Assembly: GCA_910579805.1 (NCBI GenBank)
Contig: CAJTWM010000002.1
Location: 1 to 64,000, forward strand
Reading direction: 5' to 3'
Length of the DNA: 64,000 nt
From: an uncultured Lachnospiraceae bacterium
GTDB taxonomy: Bacteria; Bacillota; Clostridia; Lachnospirales; Lachnospiraceae
Below the pieces are notes generated by a model. That model was not told where the DNA came from, searched no databases, and saw only the letters and a list, made by a program, of their open reading frames with translations. Positions within the stretch are counted from its first letter, which is position 1. Every line of letters starts with the position of its first letter. Positions 7,793 to 15,814 of this stretch are shown here, piece by piece. Both the position numbers and the translations under genes were made by a program.

Positions 7793-8269
7793 ATGAAAAT
7801 ATGTGTTACTGGTCATAGACCAAATAAAATGTATGGTTATGATATTTATAATAGGCAATGGTCGGAATTAAAAAATAAATTCAAAGAATTACTTGTAGAA
7901 AATATCTGTGATGAAGCAATTACAGGTATGGCATTAGGAGTGGATACAGTATTTGCGTTGGCAGTTCTGGAATTAAAAGAAGAGTGGTATGATATAAAAC
8001 TTCATTGTGCAATCCCATGCAAGAATCATTCATGTAAATGGATTAAGGAAAGTGTTGATTTATATAATGATATTTTATCAAAAGCAGACACAGTAAAACT
8101 TGTGTCAGATGAAGAATATAAACCCTGGCTGATGCAAAAGAGAAATGAATATATGGTTGATTTGGCTGATAAAGTGATTGCTGTGTGGGATGGATCTAAG
8201 GGTGGGACTGGTAATTGCGTAAAATATGCTAAGAAATGTGGTAAGGAAATTATTAGGCTTTTACCATAA
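7793..8269 (+). CDS. SLOG-fold (YpsA/DUF1273-like) protein
   Basis: 158 residues starting M-K-I-C-V-T-G-H-R-P-N-K, the typical G-H-R-P opening of the SLOG/LOG-like nucleotide-binding fold. G-M-A-L-G-V-D-T follows near residue 50 and D-K-V-I-A-V-W-D-G-S-K-G-G-T-G-N near 125. In this family the motifs bind a nucleotide or nucleotide-derived ligand; phage members are usually unassigned. ATG 7793 has a good upstream AGAGGGTG site. Confidence 0.8.
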   Translation: MKICVTGHRPNKMYGYDIYNRQWSELKNKFKELLVENICDEAITGMALGVDTVFALAVLELKEEWYDIKLHCAIPCKNHSCKWIKESVDLYNDILSKADTVKLVSDEEYKPWLMQKRNEYMVDLADKVIAVWDGSKGGTGNCVKYAKKCGKEIIRLLP

Positions 8270-8284
8270 GTTACGGAGGAAATA

Positions 8285-8944
8285 ATGAAAAAGTTAGAAA
8301 ATAATGTATTGCAAAGATTTTTGTTTGAATTAATTGAAGTACTAAAAGAATACAATGAAACGACAAATACACATACATCTAAATCATTAGATATTCCTTT
8401 TATAATCTCATCATTATATCAAAATTTTAGTAAAAATACAGATAAATATGGTGAACTTATTCAGGATTTATGTTTGTATCCAGATTACAATTTTCTCATT
8501 TTAGATAGTCAGAATGATTATAGTGGAATTATTGATGTAGAGATAAATCTTGTTAAATATCCAAATGAAGAAAATGAACAATACTACATGAATGGTCATA
8601 GTCCTAATTATGATTACAAACTTTGCTTTACATATGACACAAGAGATTATGGATATTGTCAATGCACACCTGATATGCCAGATTACAGAGAAGACAAGCA
8701 GTGTTGTGGTCATGGATGCGATGCAGCGTTTTGTAAGTTTTCTCTACATAAAGTTTTACATATTGCTTCTGGTTCATGGGAAGGTGATGAACATGATTAC
8801 TGGGATTTTGAAGATGAATTTTATTTGAGTGATAAGGAACTTGCTGAGAAAAAGGAAAAGGAAAATCGAGAAAGACAGATTGAAGAATTAAAAAATAGGA
8901 TTGAAGCGGATCAGAAACGATTAGCAGAATTGGAGAATATGTGA
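8285..8944 (+). CDS. Phage hypothetical protein, 219 aa (paralogue of 45580-46080)
   Basis: ATG after ACGGAGGAAATA. The N-terminal domain (L-Q-R-F-L-F-E-L-I-E-V-L) and the aromatic centre (N-Y-D-Y-K-L-C-F) resemble the gene at 45580. This copy carries an extra Cys/His insert (C-Q-C-T-P..C-C-G-H-G-C) suggesting metal binding, and a C-terminal E/K-rich coiled coil of about 45 residues. Function unknown. Confidence 0.75.
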   Translation: MKKLENNVLQRFLFELIEVLKEYNETTNTHTSKSLDIPFIISSLYQNFSKNTDKYGELIQDLCLYPDYNFLILDSQNDYSGIIDVEINLVKYPNEENEQYYMNGHSPNYDYKLCFTYDTRDYGYCQCTPDMPDYREDKQCCGHGCDAAFCKFSLHKVLHIASGSWEGDEHDYWDFEDEFYLSDKELAEKKEKENRERQIEELKNRIEADQKRLAELENM

Positions 8945-9226
8945 ATGAATGGTATTTTGGGCACTTATACTGGAATTCCAATAATTGTTACAGATAAAAG
9001 AAAACAAAAAAGAACACATAGAAAAAAGAGAATAAATAAAAAGTGGGCTAGGAGATATGGATATATAGAAAATAATTGTCCATTTATAGAAGATGATAAG
9101 GTAATAATGTTTAAAGGGCAGATATATGTAAATGAAAAAACATTTATGAAACTTAGAAATAATGTTAGTCATTCCCCATCCCTTGCTAATGACATTATCA
9201 CTAATGCAAAAATTATTAAATATTAA
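8945..9226 (+). CDS. Small basic hypothetical protein, 93 aa
   Basis: Starts at ATG immediately after the upstream stop, so translation is probably coupled. The N-terminal third is very basic (K-R-K-Q-K-R-T-H-R-K-K-R-I), consistent with nucleic-acid binding, though no known fold is recognised. Confidence 0.6.
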   Translation: MNGILGTYTGIPIIVTDKRKQKRTHRKKRINKKWARRYGYIENNCPFIEDDKVIMFKGQIYVNEKTFMKLRNNVSHSPSLANDIITNAKIIKY

Positions 9227-9258
9227 AACTTGCATTTCATAGGAGAAAAAAAGAAGTT

Positions 9259-9618
9259 ATGAGTATGGAAAGAAGTTATTATGTTATAGCTGGTTATGAT
9301 TTGACTGGCAACGAAACAGATAAATTTAAAGATTGGAAGTGGTCAGATGGGGGAGAAGATTATATTTGCAATCAATGCAAGGGTGAAATTCAGTTTTTTG
9401 ATGATCCAATGAGTAATTCATATTTATATTTTGGATATGTTTTGGCTTCTGGTGATGAATATAGTTTTGACACAGAAATGTTTGATGTGTCTGATATTGA
9501 AAAATGTTCTGGCAAAGTACAATCAGAATTAGTAAAACTTCAGGAACTTGGAGTAATTACAAAAGATTCACATTTTAATCCTGTGTTCAAAGTTATTGTG
9601 TTTGAAGAATGTAGATAG
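9259..9618 (+). CDS. Hypothetical protein with C-x-x-C, 119 aa
   Basis: ATG with TAGGAGAAA upstream. Acidic, with C-N-Q-C near residue 38. The N-terminus S-Y-Y-V-I-A-G-Y-D-L-T is beta-strand-like. Not recognised. Confidence 0.7.
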   Translation: MSMERSYYVIAGYDLTGNETDKFKDWKWSDGGEDYICNQCKGEIQFFDDPMSNSYLYFGYVLASGDEYSFDTEMFDVSDIEKCSGKVQSELVKLQELGVITKDSHFNPVFKVIVFEECR

Positions 9619-9632
9619 CGGAGGTGATTCAT

Positions 9633-10142
9633 ATAACATACAATTACATAAATCTTACAAATGGTGTAGAAGCAATTCCAATGTTAATGTTTTGGAATGA
9701 AGATTATAGATTTATCCGTATTCAGTCTACAGTCTGTGAGCAGAAATTGTGGGATAGGCTTATTCAGGAATTAGATTATGATTTTCTTATGAATTTAGCA
9801 CTTGGACATAAGTGTGTTGTGTATGATTTCGGAGCGAGAAAGCCGGTTCCTAGAGCAGTATATCAGGGATTAGAATTTGTGAAATATGTTCTGAATTGCA
9901 GGTGGCTGGATCAGGAATATATCACAAATGTAAATAGAAGTAAAAATCAAGAGAGAAAGAATAATTGTAATGATTATTTCAATAAGTGTTATTTGAACTT
10001 AGAAGATAGAACAAAAAAGAAACTGGATTATTTCTCACCATATGTAATCACAAAAGAAATAAAATTGGAATGTGTTACTGATTGTACGCAGCATGATAAT
10101 GATAAAGAATTTTATAGAGAAATATTAAGGAGGGCGGGATAA
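9633..10142 (+). CDS. Hypothetical protein, 169 aa, probable ATA start
   Basis: GGAGG (in GCGGAGGTGATTCAT) lies 8 bases before ATA 9633. The in-frame GTG at 9624 overlaps that site and is a poor start. The protein would begin M-T-Y-N-Y-I-N-L. It contains K-L-W-D-R-L-I and Y-D-F-G-A-R-K-P-V-P-R-A. Not recognised. It ends one base before the ATG of the next gene, whose ribosome-binding site AGGAGGG lies inside it. Confidence 0.7.
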   Translation: MTYNYINLTNGVEAIPMLMFWNEDYRFIRIQSTVCEQKLWDRLIQELDYDFLMNLALGHKCVVYDFGARKPVPRAVYQGLEFVKYVLNCRWLDQEYITNVNRSKNQERKNNCNDYFNKCYLNLEDRTKKKLDYFSPYVITKEIKLECVTDCTQHDNDKEFYREILRRAG

Positions 10143-10143
10143 A

Positions 10144-10398
10144 ATGAACGACAAAGAAATAGTAGGTAAAATATCATTCTCTTTCACAGATGAAAATGGT
10201 GAAACAGTTTCATTAAAGAAAACTTTTACTGGTGAGAAAGAGGAAATAGGTAACATTAATTGGTTGTTGGATGAGTTCAAATACTTTTTACAAGCAATGA
10301 GTTTTTCAGAATCAATGACAAACAGGATTGTATACCTTGAAAGTGGTGAGAAACTAATTGGTGAAGATGGAGAAGTGTTAATTGAGGTAAGGCAATAA
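10144..10398 (+). CDS. Hypothetical protein, 84 aa
   Basis: Small acidic protein (T-D-E-N-G-E-T-V-S-L-K-K-T-F) with a helix near W-L-L-D-E-F-K-Y-F. ATG after AGGAGGGCGGGATAAA. A short hairpin AAAT-TCGAG-ATTT (10397-10409) overlaps its stop and precedes the next gene. Confidence 0.7.
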   Translation: MNDKEIVGKISFSFTDENGETVSLKKTFTGEKEEIGNINWLLDEFKYFLQAMSFSESMTNRIVYLESGEKLIGEDGEVLIEVRQ

Positions 10399-10425
10399 AT
10401 TCGAGATTTCAAGGAAGGAAGATGA

Positions 10426-10599
10426 ATGGAGTTAGAAATATTAGATTCGTACATAGTTGAGAGTAGTGGTGATTTAGAAGACCACAATAAGAAAATTGCA
10501 GAGAAGATACAGCAACTTGAACCAGAATATTATGCTGTTGAGACAGATATAATTCGTGTCGTATGGAGAAGTAAGATTACAGTGATGGGTTCAAAGTAA
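10426..10599 (+). CDS. Small hypothetical protein, 57 aa
   Basis: ATG 10426 follows CAAGGAAGG. Acidic, single-domain, no cysteines. Its 3' end overlaps a minus-strand mini-gene, so the region 10577-10599 carries coding sequence on both strands. Confidence 0.6.
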   Translation: MELEILDSYIVESSGDLEDHNKKIAEKIQQLEPEYYAVETDIIRVVWRSKITVMGSK

Positions 10600-10675
10600 A
10601 AATATAAAAGGTATATAGCAGGCATCCAACAGAGTGTTTAGATACACTCAATAAGATAAGTTTCGTTGTTTTCAT
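10577..10675 (-). CDS. Minus-strand 32-aa hydrophobic peptide with structured leader
   Basis: Reads M-K-T-T-K-L-I-L-L-S-V and then a hydrophobic stretch (L-L-Y-T-F-Y-I-F-T-L), like a one-pass membrane peptide. On the minus strand AAAGGAGGTT sits directly before its ATG. GGCATC/GATGCC (pairing about 10621-10626 with 10735-10740) encloses the start, with hairpins GAGTGT/ACACTC and GAATG/CATTC inside. Could be a toxin-like peptide, a leader peptide or a chance ORF. Confidence 0.4.
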   Translation of the reverse strand: MKTTKLILLSVSKHSVGCLLYTFYIFTLNPSL

Positions 10676-10782
10676 TTAACCTCCTTTCTCGGAATGTTTG
10701 GGTTGCCGCCTGAGCATTCTGATAGATGCCAAGCGTGGAATAAAATATATTATTTAGATTGAAAAATTATATAAAGCAACAA

Positions 10783-10814
10783 AACACCTCATATAAAAAA
10801 TTATATAAGGTGTT
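10783..10814. terminator. Hairpin terminator for the minus-strand unit
   Basis: AACACCT (10783-10789) pairs with AGGTGTT (10808-10814), with an inner TATAA/TTATA extension. It lies 10 bases past the end of the minus-strand gene at 10824-10994 and is followed on that strand by TTTTG. Confidence 0.6.
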
Positions 10815-10823
10815 GAGCATAAG

Positions 10824-10994
10824 TTATTTACTATTTAAGTATGCTTGTAATTCATAAATAGAGGAAAAGTATCGATCACGATCTCGTTCAAGCCCATTAC
10901 GGTCATTTATAGTTGCAATGACACTTCCATCGTCTTGTACTTTGGCGGATGCAACCCAACCTGATTTACCTTTTAATATTTTGATATCACTCAT
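10824..10994 (-). CDS. Small minus-strand protein, 56 aa
   Basis: Reads M-S-D-I-K-I-L-K-G-K-S-G-W-V-A-S-A-K with a beta-rich start, then R-D-R-D-R-Y-F-S-S-I-Y-E-L-Q-A-Y-L. The pattern resembles the small N-terminal AP2-like/integrase arm-type DNA-binding domain (three strands plus a helix). The ATG has GAAAGGAGG upstream and a TATAAT box 26 bases beyond. It lies against the direction of its neighbours, a position common for small phage regulators. The DNA-binding role is inference. Confidence 0.7.
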   Translation of the reverse strand: MSDIKILKGKSGWVASAKVQDDGSVIATINDRNGLERDRDRYFSSIYELQAYLNSK

Positions 10995-11019
10995 TTGAAA
11001 ATCCTCCTTTCTAGTGTTT

Positions 11020-11048
11020 ATTATAACATAAGAGGGTTTTTAAATAAA
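11020..11048 (-). promoter_or_regulatory. Putative minus-strand promoter
   Basis: On the minus strand TATAAT (11025-11020) with a 17-base spacer to a weak TTTATT -35. It is positioned to drive the gene at 10824-10994. Confidence 0.4.
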
Positions 11049-11125
11049 TGGAAATAAGGATTTTATTTGTACTTATCGATAGACCATGAAAAATCTGTTT
11101 TATTGCAGGAGGTGATTTAGAGTGT

Positions 11126-11368
11126 ATGTTACAAACTTTTGAAGAAATGTGTGATAGCGAAGAGATTTGTAGTTATTGCTCTCATACAGAATATGGAGAA
11201 TATAAGTCTGGTGTTACACCAAATGGATATTGGAGTTGTGAGGGTAGTTGGTGTAAAGACGCATATGAAGATTATTTAGATGAGAATGGAACAACAGATA
11301 ATATTGTAAAATATGCAAGTGTTGTTAAATTGGTAAACAGGGAGGAATTTAATGGGAACACCACTTAA
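11126..11368 (+). CDS. Cys-rich small protein, 80 aa
   Basis: ATG 11126 lies 13 bases from AGGAGGTGA, longer than usual. It carries C-S-Y-C, then Y-W-S-C-E-G-S-W-C-K-D, a spacing shared with the small protein at 12775 (C-x-x-C ... W-x-C ... W). Probably a zinc-binding paralogue pair. It overlaps the next gene by 17 bases. Confidence 0.7.
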   Translation: MLQTFEEMCDSEEICSYCSHTEYGEYKSGVTPNGYWSCEGSWCKDAYEDYLDENGTTDNIVKYASVVKLVNREEFNGNTT

Positions 11369-11954
11369 ATTTGAGTTTGATTTTGATGAAGTATTTGAAG
11401 GAATCAAACAGGGTGTAATAAGAGAATTGTCAGAAACAAATTTTGATGAAGCCAAAGAATCAGCTATAAATCAGATTAAAAGTGAAGTAAAAGAAAAGCT
11501 GGCTCTTACATATAGCGATGAATATGCTTTAAAGGATGAAATTAAAAAGGAAATAAAAGAGAGAGTATTTGATAAACTTATTAAAGATATTGATGACAAA
11601 TATTTAGAACAGTTTGAAGGTTACATAGAGTCACAGTTGACAAAGAATCCTGACAGATTGGAGCAGTTAAAAAGAGAAATTAAAGATGGGTTGACTGAAA
11701 ATCTATATGATGATTTATATCATTCTATTAAAGAAGAAGTGATTGGACAAGTTAGAGAAACGACTACTCAGTTATGTAATTTGATTGGTGGTAACAGTGT
11801 TAAAGTAGAGGGTTCTGATAGAACAATTTCTAAAAAGGAATATGAAGAGTTGATGGATAGAAATAGAAAACTCAGTGCTTTAGAGGCTGGTGGTGTAGAT
11901 AATTGGGAATGGTATAGTGAGTCTTTAAGCCAGTATTATGATGATGAGAATTAA
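11352..11954 (+). CDS. Helical hypothetical protein, 200 aa
   Basis: Almost wholly alpha-helical and highly charged (repeated E-I-K-x-E-I-K-E-R), suggesting a long coiled-coil. A distantly similar protein is at 28312 (both have repeated K-E-E-x-x-x-K-V-E-D-type helices and end near a small hydrophobic segment). ATG after AGGGAGGAATTTA. Function unknown. Confidence 0.75.
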   Translation: MGTPLKFEFDFDEVFEGIKQGVIRELSETNFDEAKESAINQIKSEVKEKLALTYSDEYALKDEIKKEIKERVFDKLIKDIDDKYLEQFEGYIESQLTKNPDRLEQLKREIKDGLTENLYDDLYHSIKEEVIGQVRETTTQLCNLIGGNSVKVEGSDRTISKKEYEELMDRNRKLSALEAGGVDNWEWYSESLSQYYDDEN

Positions 11955-11969
11955 ATAAAGAAAATAATA

Positions 11970-12016
11970 CAGAAAGGATAAAGGTGCTGCAGCCATGAGA
12001 TGATCATGCCTTTCTG
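11970..12016 (+). promoter_or_regulatory. Three-way hairpin element before N-type methyltransferase
   Basis: The outer stem is CAGAAAGG (11970-11977) with CCTTTCTG (12009-12016), which would cover the GAAAGGA site (11972-11978). Inside are GCTGCAGC (11986-11993) and CATGA/TCATG (11994-12008). A second possible ribosome-binding site, GGTGA, begins inside its 3' end (12016-12020), 6 bases before the ATA start at 12027. Confidence 0.6.
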
Positions 12017-12026
12017 GTGAAGTAAA

Positions 12027-12782
12027 ATATTCGAGAATAGTAATTATGAATTATGGCAAGGCGATTGTCTTGAATTGATGAAAAATATTTCTGATAAATC
12101 AGTGGACTGTATTATAACAGATTTACCATATGGTACAACACAATGTAAATGGGATACGATAATTCCATTTGAACCATTATGGAAACAGTATAACAGAATT
12201 ATTAAAGATAATGGAGCAATAGTGATATTTGGCACAGAACCGTTTTCCAGTCATTTGAGGTTAAGTAATTTGAAAAACTATAAGTATGATTGGATATGGG
12301 ACAAGGTAAAAGGAACAGGTTTTTTAAATGCTAAAAAACAACCAATGAGAAATCATGAATTGATTAGCGTCTTTTACAAAAAGCAATGTACATATAATCC
12401 TCAAAAAACGTATGGTCATAAAATGAAGAAGTCATATCGAAGTAAAGATTTACAGACTGAAGTATATGGTGAGATGAAAAATGACTATACATATGAGTCT
12501 ACAGAACGATATCCAAGAAGTATTCAAGTTTTTTCTACTGATACACAAAATTCATCGTTGCATCCAACACAGAAACCAGTGGCTTTAATTGAATATTTGA
12601 TTAAAACTTACACAAATGAAGGAGAAATAATACTTGATTCTTGTGCTGGTAGTATGACAACTGGAATAGCTGCTATCAATACGAATAGGAAAGTTATTTG
12701 TATAGAAAACGATAATGGGATATTTAATGTTGGCAGAAAGAGAGTTATGGAATATTTAAGGGAGAAAGATATTCATGTTTGA
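12027..12782 (+). CDS. N6-adenine/N4-cytosine DNA methyltransferase (D12/N6_N4 class)
   Basis: About 252 residues. The catalytic motif is T-D-L-P-Y-G-T-T (DPPY-like) near residue 33, with W-D-x-I-I-P-F-E after it. The SAM motif I equivalent is near the C-terminus: I-L-D-S-C-A-G-S-M-T-T-G-I-A-A after H-P-T-Q-K-P-V-A-L, the beta-class order. It transfers a methyl group to an exocyclic amine in DNA. The N-terminus M-F-E-N-S-N-Y-E-L-W-Q-G-D-C-L-E-L-M is only reachable from ATA 12027; an in-frame TGA precedes it and no usual start intervenes. F-E-N is followed by the normal family opening. Confidence 0.88.
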   Translation: MFENSNYELWQGDCLELMKNISDKSVDCIITDLPYGTTQCKWDTIIPFEPLWKQYNRIIKDNGAIVIFGTEPFSSHLRLSNLKNYKYDWIWDKVKGTGFLNAKKQPMRNHELISVFYKKQCTYNPQKTYGHKMKKSYRSKDLQTEVYGEMKNDYTYESTERYPRSIQVFSTDTQNSSLHPTQKPVALIEYLIKTYTNEGEIILDSCAGSMTTGIAAINTNRKVICIENDNGIFNVGRKRVMEYLREKDIHV

Positions 12783-12909
12783 ACCTTTTAGATGTGAAGA
12801 TTGTATTCATGGAGAATATAACGAACAGGAAGGAGACTGGGATTGCAATATAGGTTGTTGGTCAGGTAAAGAGTGTGAAGATAATTATGTGGACGATGAA
12901 AGAACTTAA
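12775..12909 (+). CDS. Small Cys-rich protein, 44 aa
   Basis: ATG 12775 overlaps the methyltransferase end, with AGGGAGAAAG upstream. It has C-E-D-C-I-H-G-E-Y, then W-D-C-N-I-G-C-W-S-G-K-E-C. This resembles the 80-aa protein at 11126 and suggests a zinc-binding mini-protein. Confidence 0.7.
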   Translation: MFEPFRCEDCIHGEYNEQEGDWDCNIGCWSGKECEDNYVDDERT

Positions 12910-12925
12910 TATTTATGGTAACAGT

Positions 12926-12941
12926 TGAAAAGCCAATTTCA
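12926..12941 (+). repeat. Intergenic mini-hairpin (tgaaa-N6-tttca)
   Basis: TGAAA and TTTCA pair around AGCCAA, directly upstream of the GGAGGTGA site of the gene at 12958. Confidence 0.5.
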
Positions 12942-12957
12942 TTTGGAGGTGAAAAAG

Positions 12958-13281
12958 ATAAAAGTAATAGATTTTTTGAAAGGTTGTTATTTTGATGATT
13001 CTGATATGGAAGAATTTAAAAATATTCATCCAAAACAGCTTATTAGTGAAGAGATTCCAATTCCAGTATGGAAGATACATTATTCTTACTATACTGCCAG
13101 AGGAAATCCTAAAGAAGCATATAAATATATCCTAGATAATGAGAATGCATGGGATAGAATAGATGATCAATTTATGAGATATATAGAAGAGCAAAATGAA
13201 AAACAACCTGAGAGAAAGTTATCAAACGTAAACATTCTTGATAGTTCTCTGATGGGGAAAGTATATTTAAAACTTGAATAG
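12958..13281 (+). CDS. Hypothetical protein, 107 aa, probable ATA start
   Basis: GGAGG is 8 bases before ATA 12958, giving M-K-V-I-D-F-L-K-G-C-Y-F. The in-frame GTG (12949) lies inside the ribosome-binding site. Contains P-I-P-V-W-K-I-H-Y-S-Y-Y. Not recognised. Confidence 0.65.
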   Translation: MKVIDFLKGCYFDDSDMEEFKNIHPKQLISEEIPIPVWKIHYSYYTARGNPKEAYKYILDNENAWDRIDDQFMRYIEEQNEKQPERKLSNVNILDSSLMGKVYLKLE

Positions 13282-13295
13282 AAAATTTATATACA

Positions 13296-13474
13296 TCAAT
13301 CATAATCAAACCCTGTAATCAGGGTTGTATAGCGAAAGATATCTATATCACCTAGAGTCTTAGCGACATATGGTTAAAACGTAAAATCTTACGCCATGGG
13401 CTAAAATAATTGCTTCTAAGAATAAGATAAACTCCTTTAACAATTTGGTGAAATACCAAGTTAAAGGAAGATTG
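13296..13474 (+). ncRNA. Structured leader before the PAPS-reductase-like gene
   Basis: 196 bases without a gene. Stems in order: AACCCTG-taat-CAGGGTT; GATAT/ATATC; ATGG-...-CCAT enclosing CGTAA-aatc-TTACG (about 13370-13397); and CCTTTAAC...GTTAAAGG enclosing TTTGGT-gaaat-ACCAA (about 13433-13467). The last stem contains the AAAGGA ribosome-binding site of the next gene, so it could switch translation. The TGG-TTAAA-hairpin-GCCATG part recurs at 31700-31727. Not matched to a known riboswitch. Confidence 0.55.
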
Positions 13475-13477
13475 TGA

Positions 13478-14788
13478 TTGAATCCTATATTTAAGGAGTA
13501 TTGTAAATTTTTAAAAGATACTGTTAATTTAGAATTAGAAGAAGGATATTATTGGTTAGACAATCAGATTATAAAAGCACTTGATAAACAGGGTAATATC
13601 CATAAATTATATAGAATTACTATTGATGACAATTTGTCCATTTCATATAAAATTCCCAGAAACTATGAAACAATAGAAGATTTTGATTTGGCTAGTTGGG
13701 ACGATTTAATTGAGATGAACATGGCTCATTTGGAGAATATTGAAAGTGAAGCAAAACAACTCATTATAGATAAGATGATAAAGTTCGCTGGATATACACC
13801 ACTGGTTCCTGTAAGCATGGGTAAAGATTCACAAGTGACTTGCCATTTGGTAAGGGAATGTTATCCAGATACAAAAGCCATTTTCAATAATACAACTCTT
13901 GACTGCACTGATACATATTCTATGGCTAAGAAATTCCCTAATTGTGAAACGATGACTCCCAAACAAGGCTTCTATCAATACATAAAAGAAGTACAGATGA
14001 TTCCGACAAGGTTTTCAAGATTCTGTTGTAGGATTTTTAAAGTTGGCGAAATGGTAAATCAGTTAGATCACAACACACCATATCTGATGTTTATGGGAAT
14101 GAGGAATGAAGAAAGTAATACTAGAAGTGGTTATGGTGATGAATGGGTTAATAAAGCTGAATGGGGAGATACAAAATGGCAAGGAATTTTACCTATTAGA
14201 ACATGGTCAGAATTAGATGTGTGGTTATATATATTATGGAGTGGTATTGAGATAAATCCAAAATATAAGAAGGGATATGCGAGAGTTGGTTGCCATATAG
14301 CCTGTCCATACTACACGAAATCTACATGGGTTCTTGATAAATATTGGTATCCTACCATGAGGACAAGGTGGGAAGACATTTTGAGAGACGATTTTATTAA
14401 GAATAAGAAGTGGATTGTAATGAATTGTACTCTTGAAGAATATCTAAATGTGGCTTGGAATGGTGGTGCTTACAGAGAAGAACCTACTGAAGAAGTGATT
14501 GAGGAATTTGCAAAATATAATGGTTTAGATGTAGGAGATGCAAAGGTGGCAGCACAGTATTTTAATAAATATTGTTCTAATGGTTGTAAGTCTAAGTCTG
14601 GCAAGATGAAGAAGATTAAAGACAGAGATGTGATTTCTATGAATATGAAATTCCACGGAAGAGAGATTGATAAATTTCTATGTAAAAAGTGTTTTATGAA
14701 ACTTTATGAGATGGATGAGGATAAGTGGAATTGGTGGATAGAAAGATTTAAACAAGACGGATGTGTTTTATTTACAGATGAAGAATAG
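13478..14788 (+). CDS. PAPS-reductase-like (PP-loop) protein
   Basis: 436 residues. The PP-loop P-V-S-M-G-K-D-S-Q-V-T (about 110-120) is the ATP-pyrophosphatase signature of the adenylyl/phosphoadenylyl-sulfate reductase superfamily. F-C-C-R-I-F-K follows near 185, then a large insertion with clustered Cys (V-G-C-H-I-A-C-P-Y-Y; C-S-N-G-C-K-S; L-C-K-K-C). Those could bind zinc or an Fe-S cluster. Phage members are suspected in sulfur transfer or nucleic-acid modification (compare DndC of phosphorothioation); here this is inference. The start TTG follows a TGA codon, with AAAGGA 9-10 bases before it. Confidence 0.8.
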   Translation: MNPIFKEYCKFLKDTVNLELEEGYYWLDNQIIKALDKQGNIHKLYRITIDDNLSISYKIPRNYETIEDFDLASWDDLIEMNMAHLENIESEAKQLIIDKMIKFAGYTPLVPVSMGKDSQVTCHLVRECYPDTKAIFNNTTLDCTDTYSMAKKFPNCETMTPKQGFYQYIKEVQMIPTRFSRFCCRIFKVGEMVNQLDHNTPYLMFMGMRNEESNTRSGYGDEWVNKAEWGDTKWQGILPIRTWSELDVWLYILWSGIEINPKYKKGYARVGCHIACPYYTKSTWVLDKYWYPTMRTRWEDILRDDFIKNKKWIVMNCTLEEYLNVAWNGGAYREEPTEEVIEEFAKYNGLDVGDAKVAAQYFNKYCSNGCKSKSGKMKKIKDRDVISMNMKFHGREIDKFLCKKCFMKLYEMDEDKWNWWIERFKQDGCVLFTDEE

Positions 14789-14798
14789 GTAAATATGG

Positions 14799-14820
14799 CA
14801 ATGAAAATTTCGATTCATTG
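14799..14820 (+). repeat. Hairpin after PAPS-reductase-like gene
   Basis: CAATGAA (14799-14805) and TTCATTG (14814-14820) form a perfect 7-bp stem with an 8-base loop containing TTTCGA. No T tract follows, so it is more likely an RNA processing or stability element than a terminator. Confidence 0.5.
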
Positions 14821-14876
14821 ATAGTTGAGAAGTAGAAGTAACAAATAAGCATATGCAAAGCAAATAAAGAAAAAGA

Positions 14877-14926
14877 TTAGGAGGAAATGAGGTTTCTGCG
14901 CAGAATAAATCCGGATTTACTCCTAA
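14877..14926 (+). promoter_or_regulatory. Three-way hairpin element before second N-type methyltransferase
   Basis: The outer stem is TTAGGAG (14877-14883) with CTCCTAA (14920-14926). Inside are two perfect 12-base palindromes, TTCTGCGCAGAA (14894-14905) and AAATCCGGATTT (14907-14918). The ribosome-binding site GGAGG (14880-14884) is inside the outer stem; ATG 14933 is 6 bases beyond it. The cleanest member of the family. Confidence 0.7.
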
Positions 14927-14932
14927 ATAAGA

Positions 14933-15814
14933 ATGGAATATCAAAAGAAAATCAAATGTGAATTATATAGGGACTCTATGCAAAATTATAAGAAGTATGC
15001 AATTCCACCTGCTCAGTTAATTATTGCAGATGTTCCATATAATGTAGGAAATAATTTTTACGGTTCAAATCCGATGTGGTACAACGGAGGAGACAACAAA
15101 AAAGGTGAAAGTAAATTAGCTGGTAAAGCAGCTTTCAATTCTGATTTTAATTTTAATCTATATGAATATTTTCATTTTTGTTCCAAGATGCTTAAAAAGG
15201 ATGACACAAGACCAGTTCCGAGAGGAAGGAGTAGTGACTCGCCTTGTATGATTGTATTTTGCTCTTTTGAGCAGATTCAGACACTTATTAATGCGGCAGA
15301 GAAGCATGGGTTTATTCATTACATACCACTTATCTTTTGTAAGAATTATAGTCCACAGGTGCTTAAAGCGAATATGCGTGTTGTAGGAGCCGCCGAGTAT
15401 GCACTTCTGCTATATAGAGATAAGTTACCTAAATTCAGAAATGGGCTTCAGATTGATGAGAATGGCAAGAATATTCCGGGCACAGGACATATGATTTTTA
15501 ACTGGTTTGATGGTGGTAATAAGGATGAATGGGGAAGAACTTATTATAACAACAGTACATATATGATGTGGGAAAAAGATAAGGGAAAAGAGATACCTAA
15601 GATTCATCCAGCTCAGAAACCGGTAGCAGTCCTGAAACGATTGATTGAGATATTTACTGATCCTGGCGATGTGGTAATTGATCCATGTGCAGGTTCTGGT
15701 ACAACACTAAGAGCAGCTTATGAACTTGGCAGAAGTGCTTTCGGTTTTGAAATTGACCGTAATTTCTACCAGAGAGCAAAAGATGAAATGTTGAATTTTA
15801 CAAAAGAAGAATAG
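14933..15814 (+). CDS. N6-adenine/N4-cytosine DNA methyltransferase
   Basis: 293 residues. I-I-A-D-V-P-Y-N-V-G (DPPY-like) near residues 31-40. SAM-binding V-V-I-D-P-C-A-G-S-G-T-T-L-R-A-A is near residues 249-264, after H-P-A-Q-K-P-V-A-V-L. This is again the beta-type arrangement with the catalytic motif first. Likely a phage modification enzyme protecting DNA against host restriction. Starts with ATG, unlike the other methyltransferases here. Confidence 0.9.
   Translation: MEYQKKIKCELYRDSMQNYKKYAIPPAQLIIADVPYNVGNNFYGSNPMWYNGGDNKKGESKLAGKAAFNSDFNFNLYEYFHFCSKMLKKDDTRPVPRGRSSDSPCMIVFCSFEQIQTLINAAEKHGFIHYIPLIFCKNYSPQVLKANMRVVGAAEYALLLYRDKLPKFRNGLQIDENGKNIPGTGHMIFNWFDGGNKDEWGRTYYNNSTYMMWEKDKGKEIPKIHPAQKPVAVLKRLIEIFTDPGDVVIDPCAGSGTTLRAAYELGRSAFGFEIDRNFYQRAKDEMLNFTKEE

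Noticed and set aside
13296..13474. Group I intron or known SAM riboswitch
   Set aside because: The leader has stems but neither the group I core pairings nor the conserved SAM riboswitch bases are present.
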